Assembly: GCA_964408805.1 (NCBI GenBank)
Contig: CAYPAV010000005.1
Location: forward strand, 124,001 to 188,000
DNA: 64,000 nucleotides
Source of the DNA: CAYPAV01 sp964408805
GTDB lineage: Bacteria; Pseudomonadota; Alphaproteobacteria; UBA8366
Reading direction: 5' to 3'
The notes beneath the pieces were generated by a model. The model did no database searches and had not been told where the DNA came from. It worked only from the letters and a program-made list of their open reading frames with translations. Below are positions 25,458 through 34,602 of the stretch, in pieces; the first letter of the stretch is position 1, and every line of letters starts with the position of its first letter. The position numbers and the translations under genes are program-made.

Positions 25458-27089
25458 TTACGAGGTGCTGGCCATCCACGCCGTCCGCAGACCGCCGCCC
25501 CAATACTGGAACGGACCCGGGAACGCCGGCTCGTAGCCCTGCAGGTTCTTCGCTCCGGCCTCGATCAACGGCACGTAATGCGAATACAGGATCGGCACGT
25601 CCTTGTTCACGATCGAGTCGACATCGGCATACATCTGGTGCCGCTTTTTCTGGTCGGGTTCGATCTTGGCCGCGAGAATGATCTGATCGACCTTCTCGTT
25701 CTTATAACCGAACCGCTTCTTGTTGTAGGACGAGGTGGACAGGAACGCCCGCGCGTACCAGATGTCCGGATCGAGGCGATAGCTGTTCGCCGACGAATCC
25801 ATGTCGAAATCGCCCGTCTTGTACTTCTTGTTCAGGACGCCGTAATCGTGAATCTCGAAGGTGACGTTGAAGCCGGCTTCCTGCAGCATCGAATGGACGA
25901 TTTCGCCCGACTGATGCATGTAGGAATAGGCGTCGCGCGCGACCAGCGTGATCTTCGCATCGCCGCCCTTGGCCTTCTTCAACAAGGATTTCGCCTTGTC
26001 GAGATCGTATTCCGGCCATGACTCGATATTGTCCGAATACCACGGGCTGTGCTTGCTGTAGAAGCCGATCGCGGATGAGGACTGACCGTGGAAGATGGCC
26101 TGATGAATGCCCTCGTGGTCGATGGCGTGGGCCGCCGCCGTCCGCAGCATATGCGCATCGGGATTGTCCTTGGGGGAGAACACGCCGTTCTTGTTGTTGA
26201 ACGAGATGAACGAGGTGCCGACCTGCGGCACGTCCCAGGTGTTGAATTGGTCGCTGTACTTCTTCTTGAAGTCCGCGGCATCGGCATAGGCCATGTTATC
26301 GATCAGGTCGACCTCGCCGGCCCGCAGAGCGGTCAGACGCACCCGGTCTTCCTTCTTCGGCTTGCCGATGACCTTGTCGAGATAGGGCAGCGCGTTGCCG
26401 TTGGCATCGGTCTGCCAGAAGTTCTCGAAGCGCTCCAAAACGGTCGTGTCGAACCGCTTCCAGCTCTTGAACTTGAAAGGACCGCAACCCATCGGATGGG
26501 TATCCGCCGTCTTCTCGCTGCCCGGCGCCATCATGTTAACCGGATAGTAGACCACGTTGGCGAGGAAGACCGAGCTCGGGTTCTTGAGATGCACGCGAAT
26601 GGTATGCTTGTCGTCGACGGAAACTCTTTCGACATCGGTCAGCGCCGAACGGGTGAACGCATGACCCTTTTTCGGGTCCTTAATGCGCTCGATGTTCCAT
26701 TTGATCGCATTGGCGTCGATGGTCTCGCCGTTGTGGAATTCGAGCCCCTTGCGGAGCCGGAAGGTATAGGTCTTCAGGTCCTTGGAGATGTCCCATTCAT
26801 GCGCCAAGCCGGGCTTGATGTTCATGCCCTTGTCGAAATCCAGGATTCCCGACGTCGTACCGGCCAGCGGGTGGGACACGTAATAGGTAATATTGCGGTG
26901 TGGATCGAGCCCTTTGGAATCGGAGCGGGTTGAGAAGCGAACCGTGCCGCCGCGTTGGGGGTTGCGCTTCGCGGCCGAAGCCGGCTTGGCGCCGAGACCC
27001 ACCGCCGCCGCGCCCGCGACCGCTGTCGAGGTCGCCAGGAATTCACGGCGTGTTTGTTGTCCGGATTGCTGTTTCTTATCTTCCGACAT
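25458..27089 (-). CDS. Peptide/nickel-type ABC transporter substrate-binding protein
   Basis: 543 residues, SBP family 5. The N-terminus has a twin-arginine signal, TRREFLATSTAVAGAAA, with a probable cleavage after ASA, so export is likely Tat-dependent. The mature part has PQRGGTVRFSTRSDSKGLDP, the family opening, and LRKGLEFHNGETIDA, its signature. It captures the solute in the periplasm and delivers it to DppB/DppC 101 bases downstream. The ligand may be a peptide, but this family also binds opines, metals and glutathione. Confidence 0.92.
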   Translation of the reverse strand: MSEDKKQQSGQQTRREFLATSTAVAGAAAVGLGAKPASAAKRNPQRGGTVRFSTRSDSKGLDPHRNITYYVSHPLAGTTSGILDFDKGMNIKPGLAHEWDISKDLKTYTFRLRKGLEFHNGETIDANAIKWNIERIKDPKKGHAFTRSALTDVERVSVDDKHTIRVHLKNPSSVFLANVVYYPVNMMAPGSEKTADTHPMGCGPFKFKSWKRFDTTVLERFENFWQTDANGNALPYLDKVIGKPKKEDRVRLTALRAGEVDLIDNMAYADAADFKKKYSDQFNTWDVPQVGTSFISFNNKNGVFSPKDNPDAHMLRTAAAHAIDHEGIHQAIFHGQSSSAIGFYSKHSPWYSDNIESWPEYDLDKAKSLLKKAKGGDAKITLVARDAYSYMHQSGEIVHSMLQEAGFNVTFEIHDYGVLNKKYKTGDFDMDSSANSYRLDPDIWYARAFLSTSSYNKKRFGYKNEKVDQIILAAKIEPDQKKRHQMYADVDSIVNKDVPILYSHYVPLIEAGAKNLQGYEPAFPGPFQYWGGGLRTAWMASTS

Positions 27090-27316
27090 TACTCATTTCC
27101 TCCCTGGCCGCGCCGTGCCCCATGGGGCGCCGGCCGGCGCGTTTCCTCGTCTTCGTTACAGCAAATGCGCTTTGCGCGTTGCTTCCCTGTGCATTCCGGC
27201 CCGGCCATCGCGCTCTTGCTTGTTTGGCGGATTGAACTAGCGGCCAGCACCATTCAACTGAGCGAAAGCTTAACACAGTCGAGGCCGGAGAGAAGCAAAT
27301 TCGCATCCCTCGCGTC

Positions 27317-27341
27317 AAAAAATCCAACAATTGGAATTGGA
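27317..27341 (-). terminator. Probable weak intrinsic terminator of gloA
   Basis: On the minus strand a short AT-rich stem, TCCAA-TTG-TTGGA (within 27323-27335), is followed at once by six T residues, 30 bases after the gloA stop. An alternative 6-bp stem using the repeated TCCAA is possible. The stem is weak, so termination efficiency is uncertain. The rest of the 275-base gap (27090-27364) holds the promoter region of the binding-protein gene; I see no gene in it. Confidence 0.45.
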
Positions 27342-27364
27342 TGATCCGGAACCGCCGCGCCGCT

Positions 27365-27805
27365 CTACCAGCTGCCCGTGTTCTCCATCGACTGCCATGG
27401 CTCGGCGAGCGGCAGGGCATCGCCCTTTTGCAGCAACTCGACCGAAATGCCGTCTGGCGAGCGCACGAAGGCCATGCGCCCATCGCGGGGCGGCCGGTTA
27501 ATGACGACGCCGCCGTCCTGAAGCGCCTGGCAGAAACCGTAGATGTCGTCGACCTCGAAGGCGAGATGACCGAAATTGCGGCCGCCCTGATAGTCTTCGG
27601 GATCCCAATTGTACGTCAGTTCCAGGACCGGGGCCTTCGAGGCCTCGGCGCTCGCCTTGTCCTCGGACGCGGCAAGGAACAGGTTGGTGTAACGGCCTTT
27701 CTCGCTCTCGGTGCGGCGCACCTCGATCATGCCCATCTTGTCGCAGTAAAAGTCGAGCGATTTGTCGAGATCCTTGACCCGAACCATGGTGTGAAGATAT
27801 CGCAT
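27365..27805 (-). CDS. gloA: Lactoylglutathione lyase (glyoxalase I)
   Basis: 146 residues from MRYLHTMVRVKDLDKSLDFY. The four metal ligands fit: His5, the Glu of VLELTYNWD, the His of NFGHLAFEV and the Glu of ISVELLQKG. It converts the methylglyoxal-glutathione hemithioacetal to S-lactoylglutathione. The start is chosen at the family N-terminus; the frame is open further upstream. It is divergent from an MFS gene. Confidence 0.95.
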   Translation of the reverse strand: MRYLHTMVRVKDLDKSLDFYCDKMGMIEVRRTESEKGRYTNLFLAASEDKASAEASKAPVLELTYNWDPEDYQGGRNFGHLAFEVDDIYGFCQALQDGGVVINRPPRDGRMAFVRSPDGISVELLQKGDALPLAEPWQSMENTGSW

Positions 27806-27939
27806 CGGCTGACGCCTCCCTTGATCGCGTTCGTTCGATTGTCCGTGTTCTATCACGTCCCGCCGCCGGGGCAAATCGGGCCGGGGCAAAATGGCGAAGA
27901 CGGAGTTGGCCGGCCCATCGGCCGATACAGGTAAGAGGA

Positions 27940-29145
27940 ATGAACGAACTTCTCGACCGCCGGGTTCTCTTTCCCCTCGCGACGATCTTCCTGATGCAGT
28001 CGGTCATCGCCATGGGCGCCTACGCGATCCCGGTCGTGATGCCGGATGCCGCCGCGGAAATCGGCATCAAACCCGAATGGGTCGGTTATCTGACCGCGAT
28101 CGTCTATGGCGGCGCGACCTTGGTGGGCGTGCAGACGGGCCGGCTGATCCGCGCCGTCGGCGCCACCGGCGTTTTCCGTTTGCTGATGATCTTCACCGCG
28201 CTCGGCACGCTGCTGCTGACGGTCGTCTCGCCGCTCTTCGCCTTTCTGGGGGCGCTCGTCATCGGTCTCGCGAACGGACCGATGAACCCGTGCGGGTCCC
28301 ATGTCCTCTCGCGGGTGGCGCCGCCCGGTTGGCGCGCCTTCGTCTTTTCGGTCAAGCAGTGTGGAACGCCGATGGGCGGTCTCCTGGCGGGTCTCGTCCT
28401 GTCGCCGCTGATCGTCCTTTGGGGCTGGCGGGAGGCACTCTGGGTCATTCCGGTCCTGGCGTCCCTCTTGTTCCTAGTGGCCGGTTTCGGCGGTCTCGGG
28501 AACAAGACGATGGAGAAGCAGGCGCCGTCCGAAGGCAGCCGGGCGGCGGGTGGCATGCGAGACTCCTTGCGCCTCGTCTTCACGTCCCGGCAAATCTCGG
28601 CAACCGCTTTCGGCGGACTGCTGATGGCGGGCTCGCAGGTCTCGCTCGCCGCCTATCTCGTGGTCTATCTCTGGCGCGAGGCGGGGATGAGCCCGGTCGC
28701 GGCGGGGATGGCCTTCGGGGCCATGCATTTCACCAGCATCGTCGTTCGAATCCTGCTCGGGCTGATCGCCGACCGGCGCATCGCCGCCGACCTGCTGCTC
28801 GTCATCCTCTGCTTGGTAACGGGGATTGGCGTCGCCGTGATGGGCGGCTTCACGGCGGAATGGCCGAGGCCGGCGATCTATGCCGTGATTGTCGTGATCG
28901 GCGCCTCTAGCAACGGCTGGGTCGGCCTGTTCTTCGCCGAGTTGGCCCGTCTCGCCCCCCCCGGCCGCGCGGCCGAGGTCGCCGGCGGCGGCCAGGTGCT
29001 GATGTATGGCGGTGTCTTCCTGACGCCGATCCTCTGCGCCGCCCTCCTGGAGGCGACCGGCCGCTACGGCGCTGTCTTCACGCTGCTCGCGGGGGCCGCG
29101 TTCGTTGCCGCCGGGGTTCTGACTTGGGGCCGGCGCGGGGGGTGA
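27940..29145 (+). CDS. MFS transporter
   Basis: 401 residues with twelve hydrophobic spans. Near loop 2-3 is GVQTGRLIRAVGATGVFR, and SVKQCGTPMGGLLAGL lies in the fifth-span region typical of CynX/NimT-like carriers. A central polar loop (residues about 190-205) splits the two halves. It is convergent with the NicX-like gene (10 bases apart), so it may or may not serve that pathway. ATG 27940 follows AAGAGG. Confidence 0.87.
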   Translation: MNELLDRRVLFPLATIFLMQSVIAMGAYAIPVVMPDAAAEIGIKPEWVGYLTAIVYGGATLVGVQTGRLIRAVGATGVFRLLMIFTALGTLLLTVVSPLFAFLGALVIGLANGPMNPCGSHVLSRVAPPGWRAFVFSVKQCGTPMGGLLAGLVLSPLIVLWGWREALWVIPVLASLLFLVAGFGGLGNKTMEKQAPSEGSRAAGGMRDSLRLVFTSRQISATAFGGLLMAGSQVSLAAYLVVYLWREAGMSPVAAGMAFGAMHFTSIVVRILLGLIADRRIAADLLLVILCLVTGIGVAVMGGFTAEWPRPAIYAVIVVIGASSNGWVGLFFAELARLAPPGRAAEVAGGGQVLMYGGVFLTPILCAALLEATGRYGAVFTLLAGAAFVAAGVLTWGRRGG

Positions 29146-29155
29146 GGGGGGACGC

Positions 29156-30316
29156 TCAATCCGGCCAGTTCTCCAGCAGGTCCACTGGATCGCCGAAGCG
29201 GCTCGCCATCTCGACGACCTTGGGCGAGCGCAGCGCCTGCAGGAAGCCCTTGTCGATCAGGATCGTGTTGCCGGCGGTGACGGTCGAATCGAAGGTCACC
29301 AAATCCATATGCACCGGCGGCTCCTCCCATTCCGGCATCATCCGGCGGACGTAGTCGGAGGGTTTCGCGAGGTCGACGCCGAAATGCAGCGCCCCCGGCG
29401 AATTCGGCCCCGCCGGATAGACCGTATGGCGCGGCGCCTTCGGGTTGAAGCCGTTGCCGAGCTCGATGATCTGGCCGCCGACCAGCATGTCGCGGAGAAT
29501 CGTCGCGTCCTCGGAATTTCCCTCGACCTCGGTGATGCGATCGTCCTTGAAATGGACCCGGGGCGGATTCTCGAAGGGCTTCGCGAAGCCGACACCCCAA
29601 TAGGGCACCACGACGCCGTTGGTCTGGACCGGGTATGAATCGTCGTTGTCGACCGAGGTGCGGTCATAGAGATTGGGCCCGTGGCAGGGCAGGTAGTGGA
29701 CATAACAACCGGGCTCGTCGGCCGCCATTTGACCCCGCCAGCGGTTTGATCCGAGCAGGTTCTCCCGCATCTCGGCGGTGAAGGCGATGGTGAGATCGGT
29801 GCCGCGCTCGTCGGTGAAGTTCAGGTCGAAATCTTGGCCCTTCGGATAGAGGGCGGCGGTCTCGCGGATGATCTCGCCCACGAGATCGATGGGCAGGCGC
29901 GCCTGGGGCGTCTTCAGCAGCTCGAGATCGCGGAAATAGGTGATCTTGACCCAGCGCTGGCCCTGCCCGCGCATCTTGATGCAGAAGGGATCGATGATAG
30001 AACAGAACCAGGTCGAGACGACGAAGGTCGCCTTTTCCATCAAGGGCCTGAGCTCTTCCGGAATTTCCGTCGCCTGGGAGTTGTCGGCGACGATCACCGT
30101 AGGCGCCACGCCGCGCGAGCGGGCGAGGCCGCAGATCGCGTGGATGACCTTGGGGTCGAGCTTCCGGTCGGCGAGGAAAACCATGGTGTCGTCCGGCCGG
30201 ATCGCGAAAGTGCGGACGAAGTTGTCCATCGCCTCGAAATATTGACCGGTGAGCACAGTCTCCAACGTGTCCGGGCCCGGCAGGCCGATCATCGCATCCG
30301 CGGGTGGCGTGGTCAT
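29156..30316 (-). CDS. NicX-like / M29-aminopeptidase-fold enzyme (putative 2,5-dihydroxypyridine 5,6-dioxygenase homolog)
   Basis: 386 residues from MTTPPADAMIGLPG; the frame runs on upstream but the family starts here. The C-terminal half has ELGNGFNPKAP, the His of GALHFGVD (His311) and an HxD pair in PVHMDLVTFD (His336, Asp338), as in the NicX ring-cleaving dioxygenase and related M29-type proteins. NicX opens 2,5-dihydroxypyridine in nicotinate degradation with Fe(II). The divergent MarR gene mirrors the NicR-controlled nic genes. No other nic gene is seen, so the substrate is open; a peptidase-like role is the alternative. Confidence 0.6.
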   Translation of the reverse strand: MTTPPADAMIGLPGPDTLETVLTGQYFEAMDNFVRTFAIRPDDTMVFLADRKLDPKVIHAICGLARSRGVAPTVIVADNSQATEIPEELRPLMEKATFVVSTWFCSIIDPFCIKMRGQGQRWVKITYFRDLELLKTPQARLPIDLVGEIIRETAALYPKGQDFDLNFTDERGTDLTIAFTAEMRENLLGSNRWRGQMAADEPGCYVHYLPCHGPNLYDRTSVDNDDSYPVQTNGVVVPYWGVGFAKPFENPPRVHFKDDRITEVEGNSEDATILRDMLVGGQIIELGNGFNPKAPRHTVYPAGPNSPGALHFGVDLAKPSDYVRRMMPEWEEPPVHMDLVTFDSTVTAGNTILIDKGFLQALRSPKVVEMASRFGDPVDLLENWPD

Positions 30317-30387
30317 GACAGTTTCCCCTAGCTCTGGCCCTTGGCCAGCTTGTCGCGCCGGCATTCCGACGTTTGACGGCGTAAGGG

Positions 30388-30395
30388 ACCTAGGT
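30388..30395. promoter_or_regulatory. Possible MarR operator in the divergent intergenic region
   Basis: The 116 bases between the NicX-like gene and the marR gene contain the perfect palindrome ACCTAGGT, 38 bases before the marR start, in an otherwise AT-richer stretch (GTATCATTGACC follows). A MarR dimer usually binds a palindrome of 14-20 bases, so this would be only the centre. It is weak evidence. Confidence 0.25.
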
Positions 30396-30432
30396 ATCAT
30401 TGACCTTGGCGGCAAGACAAGGATCACGCGGC

Positions 30433-30894
30433 ATGGCGAAGCAACGGGCGCCGGCGGGAGGCAACGGGATCGACTACCTGCTGGAAGAGAGCGTCGGATA
30501 CCTTGTGCGGGATTCCTTTCGCGCCTTCTCCAAGGCGCTGCAGACCCGAATCGCCCGCCATGGCGTCACCATGGGGCAATGGTATTTCCTGCGGGTGCTG
30601 TGGGAGGAGGACGGCCTCACCCAGCGCGAGCTCTCCCGACGCGTCGGCATGATGGAGCCGACGACGGTCTCGGCGCTGAACACGATGCAGAAGGCCGCGT
30701 TGATCCGCCGCCAGCGAAATGAGCAGGACCGTCGCAAGGTCAACATCTTCCTGACCAAGAAGGGGGCGGCGCTGAAGGAAGAGCTGTTGCCCGACGCGAT
30801 CGCCGTCAACGAAGCGGCCGTGGCCGGTGTGTCGCCGGAAGAGGTCGAGACCCTGCGCCGCGTCCTCGACCGCATTAAATCGAACCTGGAGTAG
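30433..30894 (+). CDS. MarR-family transcriptional regulator
   Basis: 153 residues. The winged helix is clear: LTQRELSRRVGMMEPTTVSA is the helix-turn-helix and RRQRNEQDRRKVNIFLTKKG the wing with its conserved DxRxxxxxLT-like pattern. MarR proteins are phenolic- or acid-responsive repressors of adjacent genes. Divergence from the NicX-like gene suggests it represses that gene and itself, with the pathway substrate as inducer. ATG 30433 is chosen; the frame extends 11 codons upstream. Confidence 0.92.
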   Translation: MAKQRAPAGGNGIDYLLEESVGYLVRDSFRAFSKALQTRIARHGVTMGQWYFLRVLWEEDGLTQRELSRRVGMMEPTTVSALNTMQKAALIRRQRNEQDRRKVNIFLTKKGAALKEELLPDAIAVNEAAVAGVSPEEVETLRRVLDRIKSNLE

Positions 30895-30931
30895 CGCCCG
30901 AAAACAACGCCCGGATGGCCGGACGGCGGTT

Positions 30932-33367
30932 TCAGGCGCGCATGCGCGCACCCTTCGGGTCGTAGAACGGGGCCAATTGCGCGTCCGCCGGGATGCGTTC
31001 ACTCGCAACCTCGATGGTCCATTCGCCGGCGCCGATCCAATCCCCGTCGACGCCCTCGGCACTGGCCGCATACCCCATCGCGACCGCCGCCCCCAGCGTG
31101 TGCCCATAGGAAGCCGACGTCGTATGCCCGACCCGAATGCCGTCACGGAAGATCGGTTCGTCGTGGTACATCATCGGCGCCGGGTCTCGCAGCCGGAACT
31201 GCACCAGTCGCCGCTCGAGGACGCTGCCGCGACGGGGCAACAGCGCCTCCCGCCCGATGAAATCGGTCTCCCAGGCCGCGACAAAGCCAAGCCCGCCCTC
31301 CAGCGGCGAGTCCTCGATGCCGATATCGTGGCCCCAATGCCGGAACCCCTTTTCCATGCGGAGCGAATCCATCGCGTGATAACCCGCCGGTTTCAGCCCG
31401 TGACCGGCCCCGGCCGCCATGATCCGGTCGAATAGATGTTGCGCGAATTCGGTCGCGACGTAGAGCTCGTAACCCAACTCGCCCATATAGCTCATACGTA
31501 CGGCACGTACGGGAGCATAGCCGATCTCGATCTCGCGGGATGCCCGATAGGGAAACGCCGCATCCGAAACATCGTTTGATGTGAGATCGGCAAGCAGCTC
31601 CCGCGATTTCGGTCCCATCAGCGCCAGCGTCGCGACGCCGGAGGTGACGTCCGTCGCGACCGCGCGATGATCCGCCGCATGGGCACGCAGCCGGTGGAAA
31701 TCACGGGTCGCGACGGCACAGCCGGTGACCACCATGTACGCGTCTCCGGAAAGGCGGGAAATGGTCAAATCCGCTTCAATTCCGCCCTTTTCGTTGAGCC
31801 ACTGGGTGTAGCGTACGTCTCCCGGCTCGATCGCCGCGTCGCAAGTGCAGAGGTTTTGCAGAACGGCTTCGGAATCGGGTCCCTCGAGCCGGAACTTGGC
31901 GAAGCTCGACATATCGAATAAGGCAACGCGCTCGCGCGCGGCCCGGTGCTCGGCCGCCCAATTGTCGAACCAGGGGGCGCGATCCCAGTCGTACGCGTAC
32001 GTCGCATCCTGACCGTCCTCCGCGAACCACATCGGGCGCTCCCAGCCCTGGGTCACCCCGAAACAGGCCCCACGCGCGGCCAAGCGGTCGTGGACGGCAC
32101 TCCGCCGGGCGCCCCGCGCCGATTCCGGCTGATGGAACGGCCAATGCATGGCGTAGAGGAGGCCGAGCGACTCCTTGGTTCGGTCATAAAGGAAAGCGCG
32201 GTTCCGCTCGAAGCGGTGAAAACGCCGGATATCGAGCTCCGCGAGGTCCATCGTCGGCGATCCCTCGACGACCCATTCGGCCAGCGCCTTGCCGGCCCCG
32301 CCGGCGGATTGGATGCCGATCGAATTGAACCCCGCGGCAATGAATAGGCCGGGCAATTCGGGCGCTTCGCCGAGGATATAGCGGTTGTCGGGCGTGAAAC
32401 TCTCCGGGCCGACGAAGAGCTGGCGAATCTCGGCCGTCTCCAGGGTGGGGATGCGCTCCAGCCCCGTCTTCATGAAGATCTCGAACTGATCCCAATCCTC
32501 GGGCAGGGCCTGGAACTCGAAGCCGTCCGGAATGCCGTCCATTCCCCAGGGCTTGGCGTTCGGCTCGAATCCGCCGAGGAGCAGGCCCCCGACTTCCTCC
32601 TTGATGTAGATATAGCCGTCGGTATCGCGGAGCACCGGCTGGTTGCGGACGACGCCCTCCATCGGCCGGGTGACGATGTAGTAATGCTCGGCCGCGTGAA
32701 GCGGCACGGTGACGCCGACCGCGGCGGCGAGTTCGCGGGTCCACATACCCGCCGCGACGATGACGATCTCCGCCGAAATCGGACCGTCAGGCGTCTCGAC
32801 TCCGATCGCGCGGCCGCCGTTAGTACGAATACCGAGAACCTTGGCACCCTCGACGATGGTTGCACCCCCGGCACGAGCCCCCTTGCCCAGCGCCTGTGTG
32901 GTGTCGGTCGGGTTGGTCATGCCGTCCGAGGGGATCAGGTAGGTCGCGTGAAGATCCTCCGTCCGCAGCAACGGGATGCGGGATTTGGCGTCGTCGAGGG
33001 AAATGCGCTCGACCTCGACCCCGAAGGCAGTCGCCATGCCCGCCTGTCGCTTCAGCTCTTCCTCGCGGGCCGCCGTTCTCGCGACGGAGATGCTGCCCGT
33101 CGTTCGAAATCCGGTTGCCTGGCCGGTCTCCGCCTCGAGATCGAGATAGAGATCGCGGGTGTATTTGGCGAGCTGGGATTGGTTGAGGGTCGCCCGCAAT
33201 TGGCCGACCAGCCCGGCCGCGTGCCAAGTCGTCCCGCAGCTCAGCTGCCCTTGCTCCAGCAACAGGACATCGCGCCAGCCGAGTTTGGTCAGGTGATAGG
33301 CAATGCTGCAGCCGACGATACCGCCGCCGACGATCAAGACACGCGTATTTTTCGGGAGCTCGGTCAT
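30932..33367 (-). CDS. FAD-dependent oxidoreductase fused to aminomethyltransferase (sarcosine/dimethylglycine dehydrogenase-like)
   Basis: 811 residues in two parts. Residues 1-380 are a DAO-type flavoprotein: VLIVGGGIVGCSIAYHL, then GTTWHAAGL, the likely FAD-attachment region. Residues about 430-811 are GcvT-like folate-binding (LFDMSSFAKFRLEGPDSE, then MSYMGELGYELYV). Such fusions oxidatively demethylate dimethylglycine or sarcosine and pass the one-carbon unit to tetrahydrofolate. Other homologs act on different N-methyl compounds. It is convergent with marR and divergent from the binding-protein gene at 33.5 kb. No ETF gene is nearby. Confidence 0.88.
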   Translation of the reverse strand: MTELPKNTRVLIVGGGIVGCSIAYHLTKLGWRDVLLLEQGQLSCGTTWHAAGLVGQLRATLNQSQLAKYTRDLYLDLEAETGQATGFRTTGSISVARTAAREEELKRQAGMATAFGVEVERISLDDAKSRIPLLRTEDLHATYLIPSDGMTNPTDTTQALGKGARAGGATIVEGAKVLGIRTNGGRAIGVETPDGPISAEIVIVAAGMWTRELAAAVGVTVPLHAAEHYYIVTRPMEGVVRNQPVLRDTDGYIYIKEEVGGLLLGGFEPNAKPWGMDGIPDGFEFQALPEDWDQFEIFMKTGLERIPTLETAEIRQLFVGPESFTPDNRYILGEAPELPGLFIAAGFNSIGIQSAGGAGKALAEWVVEGSPTMDLAELDIRRFHRFERNRAFLYDRTKESLGLLYAMHWPFHQPESARGARRSAVHDRLAARGACFGVTQGWERPMWFAEDGQDATYAYDWDRAPWFDNWAAEHRAARERVALFDMSSFAKFRLEGPDSEAVLQNLCTCDAAIEPGDVRYTQWLNEKGGIEADLTISRLSGDAYMVVTGCAVATRDFHRLRAHAADHRAVATDVTSGVATLALMGPKSRELLADLTSNDVSDAAFPYRASREIEIGYAPVRAVRMSYMGELGYELYVATEFAQHLFDRIMAAGAGHGLKPAGYHAMDSLRMEKGFRHWGHDIGIEDSPLEGGLGFVAAWETDFIGREALLPRRGSVLERRLVQFRLRDPAPMMYHDEPIFRDGIRVGHTTSASYGHTLGAAVAMGYAASAEGVDGDWIGAGEWTIEVASERIPADAQLAPFYDPKGARMRA

Positions 33368-33496
33368 CGTCTTCTTTCCTTATTGGCGACCGATCATAGC
33401 CTTTCGGACGGGGCCGCCGCAAAAGCCCGTCTTGGCCTGCCGCCCGGCCGCGTGATAGGTAGGCCGCAAATGCACCGTGCCCAGAGAACCAGCGCC

Positions 33497-34507
33497 ATGC
33501 GCCGCACAATCGCCTTCGTCCTCGGCGGCCTCATGCTTGCCGGCGTGGCGGCGGCGAAGACTCCTCTTGTCGTTTACACCGCCATCTCGCCGGCCGAGAT
33601 TGCCCGGATAACGCAGGCCTTCGGCAAGGCGAACGCGGAGATCGAGCTCAGATGGGTCAGGGGTGCCACCGACGACCTGATCGCGCGGCTCGGTCAGGAG
33701 CGCGACCAGCCGAAAGCCGACATCGTTTGGGCGGTGGCGGCGACGGCGCTCGCGGGGTTGGCGCGTGACGGTGCCTTCGAGCCCTATGCGCCGAAGGGTT
33801 TCGAAGCCCTGGATCGTCGTTTCAGCGACCCGGCGACGCCGCCGATGTGGGTGGGCCAACGGGCTTGGGCCATCGGCGTTTGCGTGAACACGACGCTCTT
33901 GAAGGCGAAGCGTCTGCCGCCCCCGACCCGCTGGGGCGATCTTCTTGATCCGGCCTGGGCGGGGCGGATCGCGGCGCCGGACCCGGCAGCCAGCCGGACC
34001 GGGTTCATGGCCCTGCTCGGCTGGTTCGGGCTGTGGGGCGAGGAAGCGGCCTGGAAGTACATGGACGGACTTCACCGAAATATCGCGATCTATACGCGCT
34101 CCGCCCTGGCGCCCTGCCAGCTGGTTGCGCGCGGCCGCTTCGCCGCCGGGCTTTCCTCCGCCTATTCGGCGGCGCGTCTCGTGGCCAAATCGCCGGAGCT
34201 GGCGCTCGTCGTTCCCTCCGACGGCGTCGGCTGGGAGACGGAGGGCTTTGCGATCATGAAGGGAACGCCGGCCCGCACAGCGGCCCGGGCTTTCGCCGAT
34301 TGGACCATCGGCCGCGAGGCAATGCGAATCGAGGCACGCGGCTTCGCCATGACCGCGCTTCCGGTCGGCACGGCGCCGAAGGGCTATCCCAAGGACATGG
34401 CGAAGCTGCTCGTGCCGCGCAATGTCGAATGGGCCGCCTTCAATCGCGCGCGAATCCTCGAGGCATGGCGCGCTTTCTTCGGTGCCAAGGCGGAGCCCGG
34501 CGACTAA
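33497..34507 (+). CDS. Periplasmic ABC substrate-binding protein, iron/2-aminoethylphosphonate type
   Basis: 336 residues beginning with a Sec signal, MRRTIAFVLGGLMLAGVAAA. The mature part starts KTPLVVYTAISPAEI and has WAVAATALAGLARDGAFEPY and WGDLLDPAWAGRIAAPDP, the pattern of SBP family 1 members that bind ferric ion, spermidine, thiamine or 2-aminoethylphosphonate. The phnW gene starts 95 bases downstream, so aminoethylphosphonate is the favoured ligand. No permease or ATPase gene is adjacent. The frame is open far upstream over antisense of the flavoprotein gene, which is not used. Confidence 0.82.
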   Translation: MRRTIAFVLGGLMLAGVAAAKTPLVVYTAISPAEIARITQAFGKANAEIELRWVRGATDDLIARLGQERDQPKADIVWAVAATALAGLARDGAFEPYAPKGFEALDRRFSDPATPPMWVGQRAWAIGVCVNTTLLKAKRLPPPTRWGDLLDPAWAGRIAAPDPAASRTGFMALLGWFGLWGEEAAWKYMDGLHRNIAIYTRSALAPCQLVARGRFAAGLSSAYSAARLVAKSPELALVVPSDGVGWETEGFAIMKGTPARTAARAFADWTIGREAMRIEARGFAMTALPVGTAPKGYPKDMAKLLVPRNVEWAAFNRARILEAWRAFFGAKAEPGD

Positions 34508-34602
34508 CCTGTTTCATCCATTCGGCCGGCGGGTCTTGGTGTTTCCCGTTGGGCATCCTAAAACCGGCGATCGATTGCGACGAGACGAAGGGACGAGACG
34601 TC

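Noticed and set aside
27355..27380. tRNA-like string GCTCTACCAGCTG
   Set aside because: It is the end of gloA plus its stop codon, and no acceptor stem or anticodon arm can be folded around it.
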